Shown here piece by piece: positions 54,831 to 64,000 of a stretch of 64,000 nucleotides of DNA. The translations under genes were made by a program, and so were the position numbers. The DNA is taken from the NCBI GenBank assembly GCA_027924585.1, contig BSBM01000125.1:5833001-5897000 (forward strand). Direction: 5' to 3'. This DNA comes from Larix kaempferi. Taxonomy: Eukaryota; Streptophyta; Pinopsida; Pinales; Pinaceae. Within the stretch, counting starts at the first letter, position 1. Every line of letters begins with the position of its first letter. A model generated the notes under the pieces. It saw only the letters and a program-made list of their open reading frames with translations. It did not search any database and was not told the origin of the DNA.

Positions 54831-57800
54831 CTAAGAGTCAGGATCATCAACAAAAGGTCTATGAAAGTATTCATAGTGAGTTCCATCCCTAAACTCCTTC
54901 ACTTTCCACAACCCCACTGCCATGTCCCGGCCAACCTGAGAAGCCTCGTCCGCCTCCTTGTTGTTCTCTCTGTAAATATGTCTGCATGCAAAGTGTAAAA
55001 AAGAAAGTTTTAGTTGCATAATGTCCTGTAGAATGTTTGCTAGTCTAAGATCCCTGCAGTGTTGAGTGCCATTTGTCCAATTGGTAGCATTCATTGAATC
55101 ACCAAACACATTAATCTGTTGACATCCCTTCTCCCTAGCAAAGATGAGAAGAAGTTTCAGGCTCATAATTTCAGCATAATTATTTCCACCTTCCCCCAGT
55201 CCCCAGAAAAGGTGGAATGAGTGAGTAGTTGAAATATTCAGTATAGCCCCACCCCCGCACCTGCGTTCCAATGCAAATCCATCATAAAAACCCCAAGGCA
55301 TAGAAACATCAATTTCTAAGGCTAGGACCTCACGCTGTTTTGCAACTCTGATGTGGTGTGGGAAGGCCTGGCGGAAGCCACAAATCTGAATAGCAGTAAC
55401 CACCGGTGTACATTTTTTATCAGTGAAGATCATACCATTACGTGCCAACCAGATGCCCCATACCACCAGTAATGGGAGATTCATGAATGACTTTCCAATG
55501 GGATCCAACACCCACTGTGACCAGGCTGACAACACCGAATCCCCTGTCCAGTTAAATAATGTATTATATATTCTCGAGCATTCCGCCCACACTTGCGCCA
55601 TGAAAGGGAAATGGAGAAATAGATGGACACAAGATTCCTCACGGTCTTTGCATAATATGCACCAGCCTGGCCCGATCCGATTCTTCTTCTGTAAAGAGTC
55701 CCAGGTGGGAATAGTATTCTCAAGGACATTCCACATAAACAGTCTATGTTTCAGAGGGCAATTAATCTTCCAAAGGGTTTTCCACCAACCCACCAGCTCA
55801 CGTTGATTCATGAAGTGACAGATACTGATGTATCCATCCTTTGGTGTATAACAGCCATTCGGGGCCCCCTCCCATACCAAGCAGTCCTCCCTGTCCCGGA
55901 TGCGAATATGAGATTGAGAAAGTGCCAGATAATATGATCTCAATTCCGCCCATTCATCCACAGTAAGTGCCAATGATTCAGCATCAACCCATGTCTGAGT
56001 CCATGGATGCACTCTATCCTGACCGGCCAAATGGGATAGGTAACAAATACCCAAATTCTGAAGAGAGAAAATCAATTCACCAGATAACAGGTGACGACCA
56101 GCACTCCCAAACCAAGGGTCCTCCCCAACACAAAGGGCCTGTCCATTCCCAATATTCCAAGTGAGCAAGTCGCCTATAACAGGGAAAGAATTGATGACCG
56201 CTTTCCAAATAATGGAACAGCCAACCTGTGACTTATCCACCGACCGCACCCATTCTAAAATATATAGAGGGGCAATATATTTCCGAGTGACAACCTTAGT
56301 CCATAGACTTTCAGATTTCAACAATCTCCACACCCCTTTCGTAGCCAAAGCCTTTGCAAAAAAATGTATATTTTTAAGACCCCACCCCCCTAAGGCTTTT
56401 GGAATTGCGATCTTCTGCCATCGTACCCATGGGGAGACAAAATCTCCCTTACCGCTCCATAGGAAGCGAAAACACAGCTTCCGAGCTTTCTCCAGCGTTC
56501 CTTTTGGAATCCATGAGAGTGACATCCAATAGACTGGGATGGCCTCTAAAACCGATTTTACCAGAACCAGCCTTCCAGCTCGCGACAGCCATCTATGGCT
56601 CCAAACCTTCAGTCTCTTGTGGATTTTTTCAACGATCCATTGCCAATCCCTTTTTGTATATGAATTTGGCTTTAAGTGAAACCCAAGGTAGCAGAATCCC
56701 ACTTCAAGGCGTAGAAAGGTATAAGGAAAGATCCTCCGAATAGCCGCAATCTCACATTCCCTAAGCAAATGGGTAGATAGAGTGGATTTTCTCTCATTGA
56801 TCTCCATACCCGTAGCTTTAGAGAAAAGTTGAAAGATGTCCTGTAGCGTTTCCATGTCCCTAGTCGATCCAGTGCAAAAGATAAGTATATCATCCACAAA
56901 TAGCAGATGCGTAATAAACAGATCAGGTGCCACTTGGATGCCATGGAGAGTGCCATCCCTACAGGCTTTTTTCAATGCTTTACTCAGTCCTTCAGCGACC
57001 AGCAAGAAGAGTAAAGGGGATAGTGGACATCCCTGACGCAGTCCTCTTTCAGACCGGAAAAAAGGAGATGTTGCACCATTAATGAGCACCGCAAAGGATA
57101 CCGTAGAAATACAACTCATAATCCACCTGATAAAATCCACAGCAAAACCCAGATGAGTGAGAAGTAAATGAATATACAGCCAGCTCACCTTATCATATGC
57201 TTTCGACAAGTCAATCTTGATAATAGCTCCTTTGATTTTTCGAGCTTTCATGCTATGGATACCCTCCTGTGCAACCCCAATAGCCTCGTGTATTTGTCTC
57301 CCTTCCAGGAAGCCAAATTGTTCCTCAGAAATATGTTTGGACAGAATCCCTTTAAGCCGCCCAGCAATAATCTTTGATACTACCTTGTATACACAGTTGC
57401 ACAAAGAAATGGGTTTGAAGTCGCTTAAAGAAGAGGAATTGTCAGTCTTAGGTATAAGTGCAATAAAAGTGGAGTTCAGGGCAGCCGGGATCCGCCCCGA
57501 TCTACGAGTGTCTTCCACCATCTGCAACAGATCATTCCCAATAAGCTCAAAGAGTGCCAGCAAGAATTCCACCGTCCATCCATCCGGTCCTGGGATTTTA
57601 TCTTTTTGAAAACCCTTTAAAACGCCCTTCAGCTCATCTTCCTCAACAACAGCCATCAAGGAGTGGTTGTCTTCCTCATCCACAAAACGTGGAAAAAAAT
57701 GGGCCATCCGAACCACATCCAAAATGTTAGCCTGTGCAGGGGCTTTAAAGAGTGATTTGAAATGTTCAACCCCAACCCCAGCCATATTATCAAAAGAAGT

Positions 57801-58976
57801 CTGGGTATGCCCCAATGAGTCTTCCAAGCTCCAAATTGTATTGGCCGCCTTCCTTCCTTTGGCATATGCATGGAAAAATTTTGTGTTCTCATCCCCAGTC
57901 GATAGCCATATAGCCCTGCTCTTCAGTCTCCACGTTTCCTCTTTCTCTAAAAGCAGCTTATTTCGCCTGCCTTCCAATGAAACCAAAAGAGCTTTCTCCT
58001 TCGGTGTGCCCAAACCCCCAGTTCCCGAATCATACATAGACTACAGTTCCAATTCGATAGTCTTTAAAACGCTATCATCTCTAATGTGCTTTTCATGGGC
58101 CCAGGCCTTCACCGGCCTTTTAACTCGCTTGATATTTTCAGAGAACTGATGAGAGGCCGAGATGCCTACCCTGGGATTGTAGGGAACCCAAAGGGATCTA
58201 ATAAGTTCAGGAAAAGTCTCATCATCCAACCAGATTTTGTTAAATTTGAGAGGCCCAGCTGGTTTCATAGGACCATCACGAATCTCCAAAAAAATAGGGA
58301 AATGATCCGAAGAGCCCCCCGAGCCAACCCACTGCCTCAGTAAATAGTTCCGATCCACAAAGATGTCAGACACCAGAAAACGATCCAAACGTTTTTCAAC
58401 TCTGTAATCGCCAGTTCTATTATTTCTCCAAGTAGGTTTAAGGATAGTCGGCTCAATATCCAGCAAATTGTGGGTAACCAGCTGGTGAGTAAAAAAATCA
58501 GCCATAGGATCTAGCCGAGCTCTGCAACCCCAAACTTCAGCCGGCCCAAGGGAGAAATTGAGATCCCCTCCCAAAATAAGGTTCCCTACATGTAGCAGAG
58601 GATGAGAGAACAGAGATTCTTAGAAAGGGACTCGGTTCGCATATGGCCCATAAACATTAACCACCATGAGAGTATCACCAAAATCCAAGGATGAGCAAGT
58701 CATCCCCAGAGCCGCTTCCATACCCCAGAGATTCTGGCACTATATCGAACGGGTGTTCCACCCCATAGCCAGACCACCGGACCTGCCCCTGGCATCCAGT
58801 GTAGTAAAAGACCAGCCACCAAACCAACTTTCAAGTAATTTTTTGACAGTCTCACCAACACCCATAGTTTCCTGAAGCAGAATGATATCCGGGTGTTCAA
58901 TAGACACCACTCTGCGGAGTGCTGATCTTTTGAGGGGACCATCCAGACCCCGGCAGTTAAAAGACATAACTTTCAT
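54831..58976 (-). pseudogene. LINE ORF2: endonuclease, reverse transcriptase, zf-RVT and RNase H
   Basis: A single frame of 1382 codons starts MKVMSFNCRGLDGPLKRSA, the APE-type endonuclease start, then HPDIILLQETMG, VVNVYGPYANRVPF, LILGGDLNFSLGPAEVWG and GSSDHFPIFLEI. RT: DFKPISLCNCVYKVVSKIIA, IIKIDLSKAYDKVSWLYIH, RGLRQGCPLSPLLFLLVAEG and LLFVDDILIF (FVDD at 56889-56900). zf-RVT: WKINCPLKHRLFMWNVLEN and CILCKDREESCVHLFLHFPF. RNase H: WGFYDGFALERR, GGNNYAEIMSLKLLL, VFGDSMNATNW and RENNKEADEASQVGR. Only three stops interrupt it (TAG 58740-58742, TAA 58620-58622, TAG 58041-58043); the last 1068 codons are open. It makes and inserts the cDNA by target-primed reverse transcription. Confidence 0.93.
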
Positions 58977-60963
58977 CAACGTCCCCTCTTCTGGGCACGC
59001 ACCGCTCTAAGCGCCCAATCAATAGTCACCTGTTTTCCATCCAAGAGATCCATCTTGGCCTTGGTTTTTGCTTTAGCAAGGTGGGATTTTCTGCCCCGAC
59101 CCCTACCATATTTTCCACCCTTATTTAAGCCTACCCCCAGCCCACCCGGGGAAATTTTTGAAAGGGATCTCAGAAAGTAACCAGAATCCGATGATGTGGT
59201 AGGGGATGGGGATAGAGGATCATCAAGAGGCCCAGGTTCGACAACAGGGGGAGGGTCAAGCATCAATACCCCAGGTATTGGCTTCAAAGCTGAGCAGGAT
59301 GGGGTGTCAAGATCAAAACCCGTAGTATCTACCAACTCCATTGCCGAAGAAATATTCAAATTTTTTAAAGCCTCAATCCAGTCCGGATTATCTAAATACA
59401 AGTTCTTTAAAGCAAAATGAAAGGAAAGGGGTTTAATGGAGTGAGCAATACCCGCAGATTTTGATCCAGGTTCCAAGTTTGCCGCCGAATGAGTCGCCTC
59501 AATAGCAGTATTCCCTGGTAGCAGATCCCCAACAGGAGCCGCATCCAAACTCCTCTCCCCTTGTAAGTCTACCTCACATGCCTCCGCAGCACCAGAGACC
59601 TGTAGAGCCGTGCCAGAAGGACAAGGGTCAACCATATCCCGTGGAGAAACATGTCCCTCAGCCCCGTCCAAAGCCGCAACAGGGATGGTTTCAGCCAGTG
59701 GGATATCTGGAAGGGGGGTAGCCGTCACCGCTCCAGTACCTTTATGCGAACCCTCATAATTCCTCCGGAACGGGAGTTTGCATTCAGCAGCCGGATGACC
59801 GTAGGCATGGCAGCGACGGCATCTGAAGGGGACATTTTCATAGTCCAATTTCTGTGAATAGACATATGGCCCCCAACTGAGGGTAACATCCGGTACCAAC
59901 CCATCTCGAATGTTCAGATTTACCAGAATACGAGCAACCTTCCGCTGCCGGGTATGAAGAAAGCTGTAGTCACCATCCAAATAATGCCCAATCATGTTCC
60001 CAATGCCTTTGAAATGTCGCTCCGACCAGTAATGTAGAGGTAATCCAGGGAGCCGTACCCACAGTGGTACAATGTCCAACCGTTCCTTACTAGCATCAAA
60101 CAGCGGATGCCAGGGTTTGATCATGACCGGGCAGTGATCCCAGCTCCAGTTGGAGTTTAAAACCCATTTTGTGCGCTCCTCCGCCTGGAAATTGAAAGCA
60201 AACTAGTTACGGGTTAATTCCACAACTTCCGGTGCATATCCCAAAACCCCAGCCCACTTCTCCCCCACCCAATCTTCAATGGTGCGCAGAGAGAAAGATC
60301 TGCCCAATGCTTTGCCAACCAAAGTGATACTAGTCATCTTGACCAGTTGATGCCACTCAATATCTTCCCCTAGAGCGTAATTGTATCGAGTCCTTCTAAG
60401 TTTCAACCACCTCTTCCTGCCCGGTTCTCCTTGTGAGTGGTTTCCTCCGATGAAGGTCCACCCCATTCGTCTGAACTCGTACCAGAGCCCACACAAGGGC
60501 TAGCAAAGCCACGCTGCTCATGTATTTCCAGTTGCCCCGCCCACCTTTCCTCCCTTGTCTCTGTAGTGTTCAAACCTGGCAGCGGGTTCAATGGAGAAGG
60601 AACTCTGCCAATGTTGCCCCGAAAACCATCATCCACCGTGCTATACCCTTTATTCCTTCCCGCCGAACCCTCCAGGGCCTCAATAACCTGATCCGAGGTC
60701 CATAAACGCCTTGCTTCCTGCGAAGTATTCGCTGATAAACCAGAGATAGGAGCACATAAAACCCCCGAGCTGGGAGATAATGCCAAGAAATCCGTCGGTG
60801 AAAACCCCAGTGTGGACCTGCTCTCTAAAGTAGGTAATCCTTCCACCTCGCCACCACCAGAGGGGACCCCAAACGTCCACCCGGCACCCGCAGATTGTGT
60901 CCAGATGGGAAAATCATCTGATGCATCAAAAGAGTAGTCCACCCTGTCGTCATACGAAGCCAT
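58976..60963 (-). pseudogene. LINE ORF1: DUF4283-like region and zinc-knuckle protein
   Basis: The ATG is at 60963 (MASYDDRVDYSFDASDDF). A Ser/Gly-rich N-terminal part is followed, after a frameshift near 60415, by DIEWHQLVKMTSITLVGKAL, a TAG at 60203-60205, then PLWVRLPGLPLHYWSERHFK and HYLDGDYSFLHTRQRKVARI, as in plant DUF4283/DUF4283-zinc-knuckle proteins. The CCHC knuckle is CRRCHAYGHPAAEC at about 59780-59822. The C-terminus is Pro/Ser-rich and ends with a basic GRGRGRKSHLAKAKTKAK. It probably binds LINE RNA. Its stop TGA (58978-58976) overlaps the ORF2 start by one base (TGATG). Confidence 0.87.
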
Positions 60964-61552
60964 ATTCAGGGAAACCCCACCTCCACCGAAGCACCCGTGG
61001 CAATCCACCTAGGGTTTACCACCATAAACAGGGTTTATGCAGTAAAAAAATGGGAAGAAAACGGTGTTCAGTTCCCACCCTACACCGCAATGCGTGCCGA
61101 CAAAACCATGACCCCTTGACGGCAGCAGCCCGCCCAGCTATCAGCTTACGAGTCCACCATCACCATGGAAACCTCCATCGCGCACCAAGAAACCCCAAAA
61201 CCTCTCCACTTTAATCTAAATCCATAAACCAAAAACTTATGGCTATCAGAAAACAAAAGCTTTCATACTTCTGCACCGGTACCGAAAGACTTCCACCAAA
61301 TTAGCGAGCTACTTCTCCGCCATCTTCATGGCCTCCTGCCTCGTCCAACCTCCAGTTTAACGTTCTTCTTCACTGGGACCAAAAAACTTCCTCCTAATTA
61401 ACGTATCCATAATCTAAATCTCTCAGAACCCGAAAAACTGCCTCAGTCCACAGCTTCACAGGTTCCGAGAAGCTTCCTCCATACTAACGTACTTCTTCAC
61501 ATCCATTTCTTGGAGCTCCTCCCACCTTCCTAAATATCAAAATCTTAATATC
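60964..61552 (-). other. 5' leader of the LINE
   Basis: 589 bases upstream of the ORF1 start. On the plus strand it has three related words, AGTTTAACGTTCTTCTTCAC, CTAATTAACGTATCCA and TACTAACGTACTTCTTCAC, near 61356-61500. They may be internal promoter elements, which plant LINEs need near the 5' end; that role is inference. The leader ends exactly at the target duplication, showing a full-length copy. Confidence 0.6.
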
Positions 61553-61567
61553 TTCACAAATCCATTT

Positions 61568-62066
61568 ATATACAATTGTCCTCTCATTTCTCCAAAAATA
61601 TGCAAAAAGAAAAAAAAAATCCTCCACTTTTTTTGCCTAAGAAAGGGCTTTGATAACAAATGTTGTGTACCTTAATAATTCTAAATATATAATATAAACA
61701 TTAACTTGATAGTAACATAATAAACAATAAGATAATGACAAAATAATGTAGAGAAGACCCTTAAGATAGGGAAACACTATTAAATATTCCTTATGGGAGG
61801 AATCACTCCATGAGCCATATGCATGCTACAACTATTACATCTAACATCTGACTTACTCAATAGAATGGTACCCATGTGTATTTACATTATCTCATGACTA
61901 TTCCTATGCCTGCTACACCATATTATTATATTATTTCTTGTAACTACCTAATGGGCATATTTATTACCCATCAACTACCAAGTGAGATTATTCACATTAC
62001 ATTCAGTATCCCCTTGGATACCTCCCTATGCACCCATATTATCCTCCCTAGGTATATTACATAATT
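61568..62066. other. A/T-rich stretch, no gene recognised
   Basis: About 500 bases to the right of the LINE with A- and T-runs near 61600-61640. The short plus-strand ORF at 61876-62064 has no recognisable motif. I see nothing further. Confidence 0.45.
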
Positions 62067-62330
62067 CTAGGGAGGGTCACTCATGGGGGGGTGAAAGATG
62101 CACTCCTTCAACTTATTACACACATGTACACAATCACCCCTAAGGAGGGTCCCTCATGGGAGGGGTGAAAGTAGCACACCTTCACCCCAAAGGTGTATAT
62201 CAACCCCCAATGAGTGATCCTCTCTAGAAGTGAGGGTGTGCATGTGTGTCCAACCTTGGGGTGAAATTGTGCATCCTTTACCTCCCCGTGAGCAACTATT
62301 CCTAGGGGTGAGGGTGTACATGTGTGTCAT
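62067..62330. repeat. Cluster of two direct and two inverted G-rich repeats
   Basis: CTAGGGAGGGTCACTCATGG (62067) and TAAGGAGGGTCCCTCATGGG (62141) are direct copies, each followed by GGGTGAAAG and CACACC-type words. The reverse complement of 62201-62227 (CTAGAGAGGATCACTCATTG) is an inverted copy. GAGGGTGTGCATGTGTGTC (62232) and GAGGGTGTACATGTGTGTC (62310) repeat each other and are inverted relative to ACACACATGTACAC (62118). The whole could fold into a large hairpin. Confidence 0.55.
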
Positions 62331-62420
62331 AGCCTTAAATCAAAAGGGAAAAGCAATAATATGTTACCGCCTTATCTGATCCTTTTGATACTTTGAACAT
62401 CATATCATTGCACCGAGAGT

Positions 62421-62893
62421 AGCTAGGTGCTTACAACTCAGTATGGGGGAGATGTTATGATGTGATATGATGTGATGTAACATGGCATATTTTAATAATA
62501 ATAATATTAAAATTAAAAATAAAAACATGTTGGCTAGAAAATTTTACATATGTTTTAATAAAATTAAATATATATTATGCTAATTGAATCACCATGACTA
62601 TTCATTGAATTTTTTATCTTAAATTTTTTACACATCAAGAAAAAATTACACCTCAAGAAATTGGATCCCTCTCGATGCTTAATAGATCCGGGTTTAAGAT
62701 GGATCTATGTTGGTATAAATTTGTATGCACTCACTTGCTTACCTATACTTAGAGATCCATCTTAACTATGCATTGATAATAATTGATGATTAAATTAATG
62801 ACATTTAAACCTTTCCTTATATTTTCACCATTAAAAAAAATTGCACCTCTAAATATTTGATCCCTCCGAGTGCTTGATAGTTCCAATATTTAA
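62421..62893 (+). repeat. Family X terminal sequence, plus copy 1
   Basis: GTAGCTAGGTGCTTACAACT, then CAGTATGGGGGAGATGTTAT (polypurine-like tract) at about 62441-62460, T/G palindromes, TTACACCTCAAGAAATTGGA at 62647-62666 and GATCCGGGTTTAAGATGGAT at 62685-62704. A second, weaker copy of the TTGATCCCTCCGAGTGCTTG word follows at about 62858-62877. Same order as 35741-36010 but on the opposite strand. Confidence 0.57.
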
Positions 62894-62920
62894 ACATGTA
62901 TAAATTAATTATTATTTGTA

Positions 62921-63134
62921 GTGGGCCTAACCGTTAAGAATATGCGTTTCTTCCTAGAAAGTCATAGGTTCAAATCTAGAGGGGGATAGGGTATGCACAC
63001 CTTTGTAGACTTTAATAGTTACATTGCTGCATAGAGGGGTCCCTTGTCCCACAAATAGGGGGGTCTCATAAACCAATATGGTTTCTAGCTTGGCTGTGAC
63101 CTTAAAAATAGATTATTATTATTATTATTATTAT
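62921..63134 (+). mobile_element. Probable tRNA-derived SINE
   Basis: It begins GTGGGCCTAACCGTTAAG, a plausible RNA polymerase III A box (62922-62933), and 35 bases later has GGTTCAAATCT (62968-62978), one base off the B-box consensus. It ends with CTTGGCTGTGACCTTAAAAA and a (TTA/ATT) tail of about eight repeats (63111-63134). 214 bp in all, the normal size for a plant SINE. Flanking sequence is too A/T-rich to call a target duplication. It is not a functional tRNA gene: the arms do not close. Confidence 0.6.
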
Positions 63135-63289
63135 AGTAAACATAGGATGATGCAAACATTATATGCAATCATTCATGACAATCCAAGTTGTAAAATGGTA
63201 CCAAAAAAGACATAAATATATATATATATTTTACCTTTCTTGAAAAGTTTTGCATAAATTTAAGAAGTGTTTGCATCGAGAATAGTGAG

Positions 63290-63690
63290 GTGCTCTAAAT
63301 CCTAGTATGGGGGAGATGTTGTAACACGTAACGTTGTGTAATGTTATGTAACATGTTGATCCCATAAAAAATAAAAAAATCCAAATGATGTTGGCTTAAA
63401 CAAAGAAAGGGGAGATGTTGTAACATGTAGCATTGTGTAACGTTATGTAACATGTTCCTATAAAAAAATCCAAATGACATCAACTTAATTAAAAAATAGT
63501 AAATTATGTTGATTTCATCTTAAACATAGATCAAGCACGAGATCAAATATATTGAGGTGTAATTTTTTTCTTAATGTGTGAAAAAATTAAGATAAAAGAA
63601 ATTTACACCTCAAGAAATTGGATCTCTCCCGGTGCTTGATATAACCAGGTTTAAGATGGATCTATGCTGGTAATTATTGCACCGAGAGTA
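63290..63690 (+). repeat. Family X terminal sequence, plus copy 2
   Basis: GAGGTGCTCTAAATCCTAGT then ATGGGGGAGATGTTGTAACA at about 63306-63325, followed by a partial tandem duplication of the T/G palindrome block (63303-63390 and about 63407-63479). The hairpin TTGAGGTGTAA...TTACACCTCAA (63552-63615) and GATGGATCTATGCTGG (63654-63669) complete the series. Confidence 0.57.
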
Positions 63691-64000
63691 GCGAGGTGCT
63701 TTATAATCCAATATGGGGGAGATGTTGTCACTTTTTTTTCAAGAAGAAAAAACACAATACTTTTGCTATTCCGAGAATTAAAATGTACAAAATACATGTC
63801 CAAGATATGTCCAAGCAGTATCAGGATCAATTCGGCCCAGGATCTAGATCACAGAGCACAAAAAACATCCAAACATAAAGCATAAACAACATATGATACT
63901 CAGTCCACCATAATTACAAAATTCAGTCACAATAACTTAAAGCTAAAAATAAAAAATGGTGATATGTCCCTTATGTACCAGCATGTCCTCTATATATTCT
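63670..64000 (+). repeat. Family X terminal sequence, plus copy 3, running to the window edge
   Basis: Repeats CACCGAGAGTAGCGAGGTGC and CCAATATGGGGGAGATGTTG (63703-63728). In one frame this reads SSEVLYNPIWGRCC, parallel to the protein end of X at 36011 (RSEVLYSPVWGRYC). After GTCACTTTTTTTTC the sequence departs from the other copies; the final 260 bases hold no recognised feature. Confidence 0.52.

Larger units (their letters stand above)
54433..61552 (-). mobile_element. Full-length L1-type LINE with 15-bp target duplication
   Basis: TTCACAAATCCATTT occurs at 54418-54432 and 61553-61567, just outside a T-run (poly-A tail on the minus strand, 54430-54439) and the 5' end. Between them lie a 3' UTR, ORF2 (54831-58976), ORF1 (58976-60963) and a 5' leader of about 590 bases. 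GC content is visibly higher than in the surroundings. It has the RNase H domain that many plant L1 elements carry. Damage is light (ORF2: three stops and no frameshift; ORF1: one stop and one frameshift), so this is one of the younger insertions. Confidence 0.93.

Noticed and set aside
55423-57609. Several plus-strand ORFs of 60-130 codons
   Set aside because: All lie antisense to the long ORF2 of the LINE and have no motif of their own.
62921-62992. Possible functional tRNA gene
   Set aside because: A and B boxes are present but the cloverleaf arms do not pair, and the sequence continues into a SINE body with a repeat tail.
1-64000. Endogenous pararetrovirus or other plant virus insertion
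   Set aside because: Every reverse transcriptase seen belongs to copia, gypsy or LINE contexts with LTRs or target duplications; no coat or movement protein motif was noticed.

Overview
This window looks like plant nuclear DNA from a large, repeat-rich genome. A conifer or other gymnosperm is my best guess, by inference only: the Ty3/gypsy and Ty1/copia types resemble those I associate with gymnosperms, and no host marker gene is present. I found no intact host gene. Nearly all of the 64 kb is transposable elements at several nesting levels, most with stops and frameshifts. All family names come from motifs read by eye.

Left third (1-25.4 kb). A minus-strand copia element (A, running off the left edge to 3866) sits in the gag region of a plus-strand gypsy element B (3867-6159 and 11547-17267). 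B is also split by a complete minus-strand gypsy element C (6160-11546, target duplication ATTCC) and by a probable solo LTR (12716-14284). After B comes a plus-strand relative of C (D, 17273-22276) that lacks its 5' LTR. D abuts a truncated Tat-like gypsy element E (22277-about 24000) with integrase, an extra RNase H downstream of it, and an antisense plant-mobile-domain-like ORF (about 24569-25426).

Middle (25.4-36.4 kb). About 2.5 kb of A/T-rich sequence without genes is followed by a 1.2-kb inverted-repeat structure (27948-29168) and a plus-strand copia element F (29168-35054) with a truncated 5' LTR. A minus-strand remnant of an unrecognised family, called X here, follows; its ORF is cut by the next element.

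Central nest (36.4-54.0 kb). Three elements lie one inside another, all on the minus strand: G (36464-54006, duplication CTTCA) contains H (37917-51015, TGAAT/TGAAG), and the 5' LTR of H contains copia element I (43041-49795, ACAAA). G and H carry no recognisable polymerase. G encodes a coiled-coil-rich protein. H has 2.1-kb LTRs around one 532-codon ORF with internal repeats. I has lost most of gag-pol but carries three different tandem-repeat arrays.

Right part (54.0-64.0 kb). A full-length L1-type LINE on the minus strand (54433-61552) has a 15-bp target duplication. ORF1 has a DUF4283-like region and zinc knuckle; ORF2 has endonuclease, reverse transcriptase, zf-RVT and RNase H. Beyond it are an inverted-repeat cluster, further family-X tails and a probable tRNA-derived SINE (62921-63134).

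Order of events from nesting: A, C and the solo LTR are younger than B; I is younger than H, H than G, and G than X. The best candidates for something undescribed are the polymerase-less elements H and G, the antisense ORF of E, and family X.
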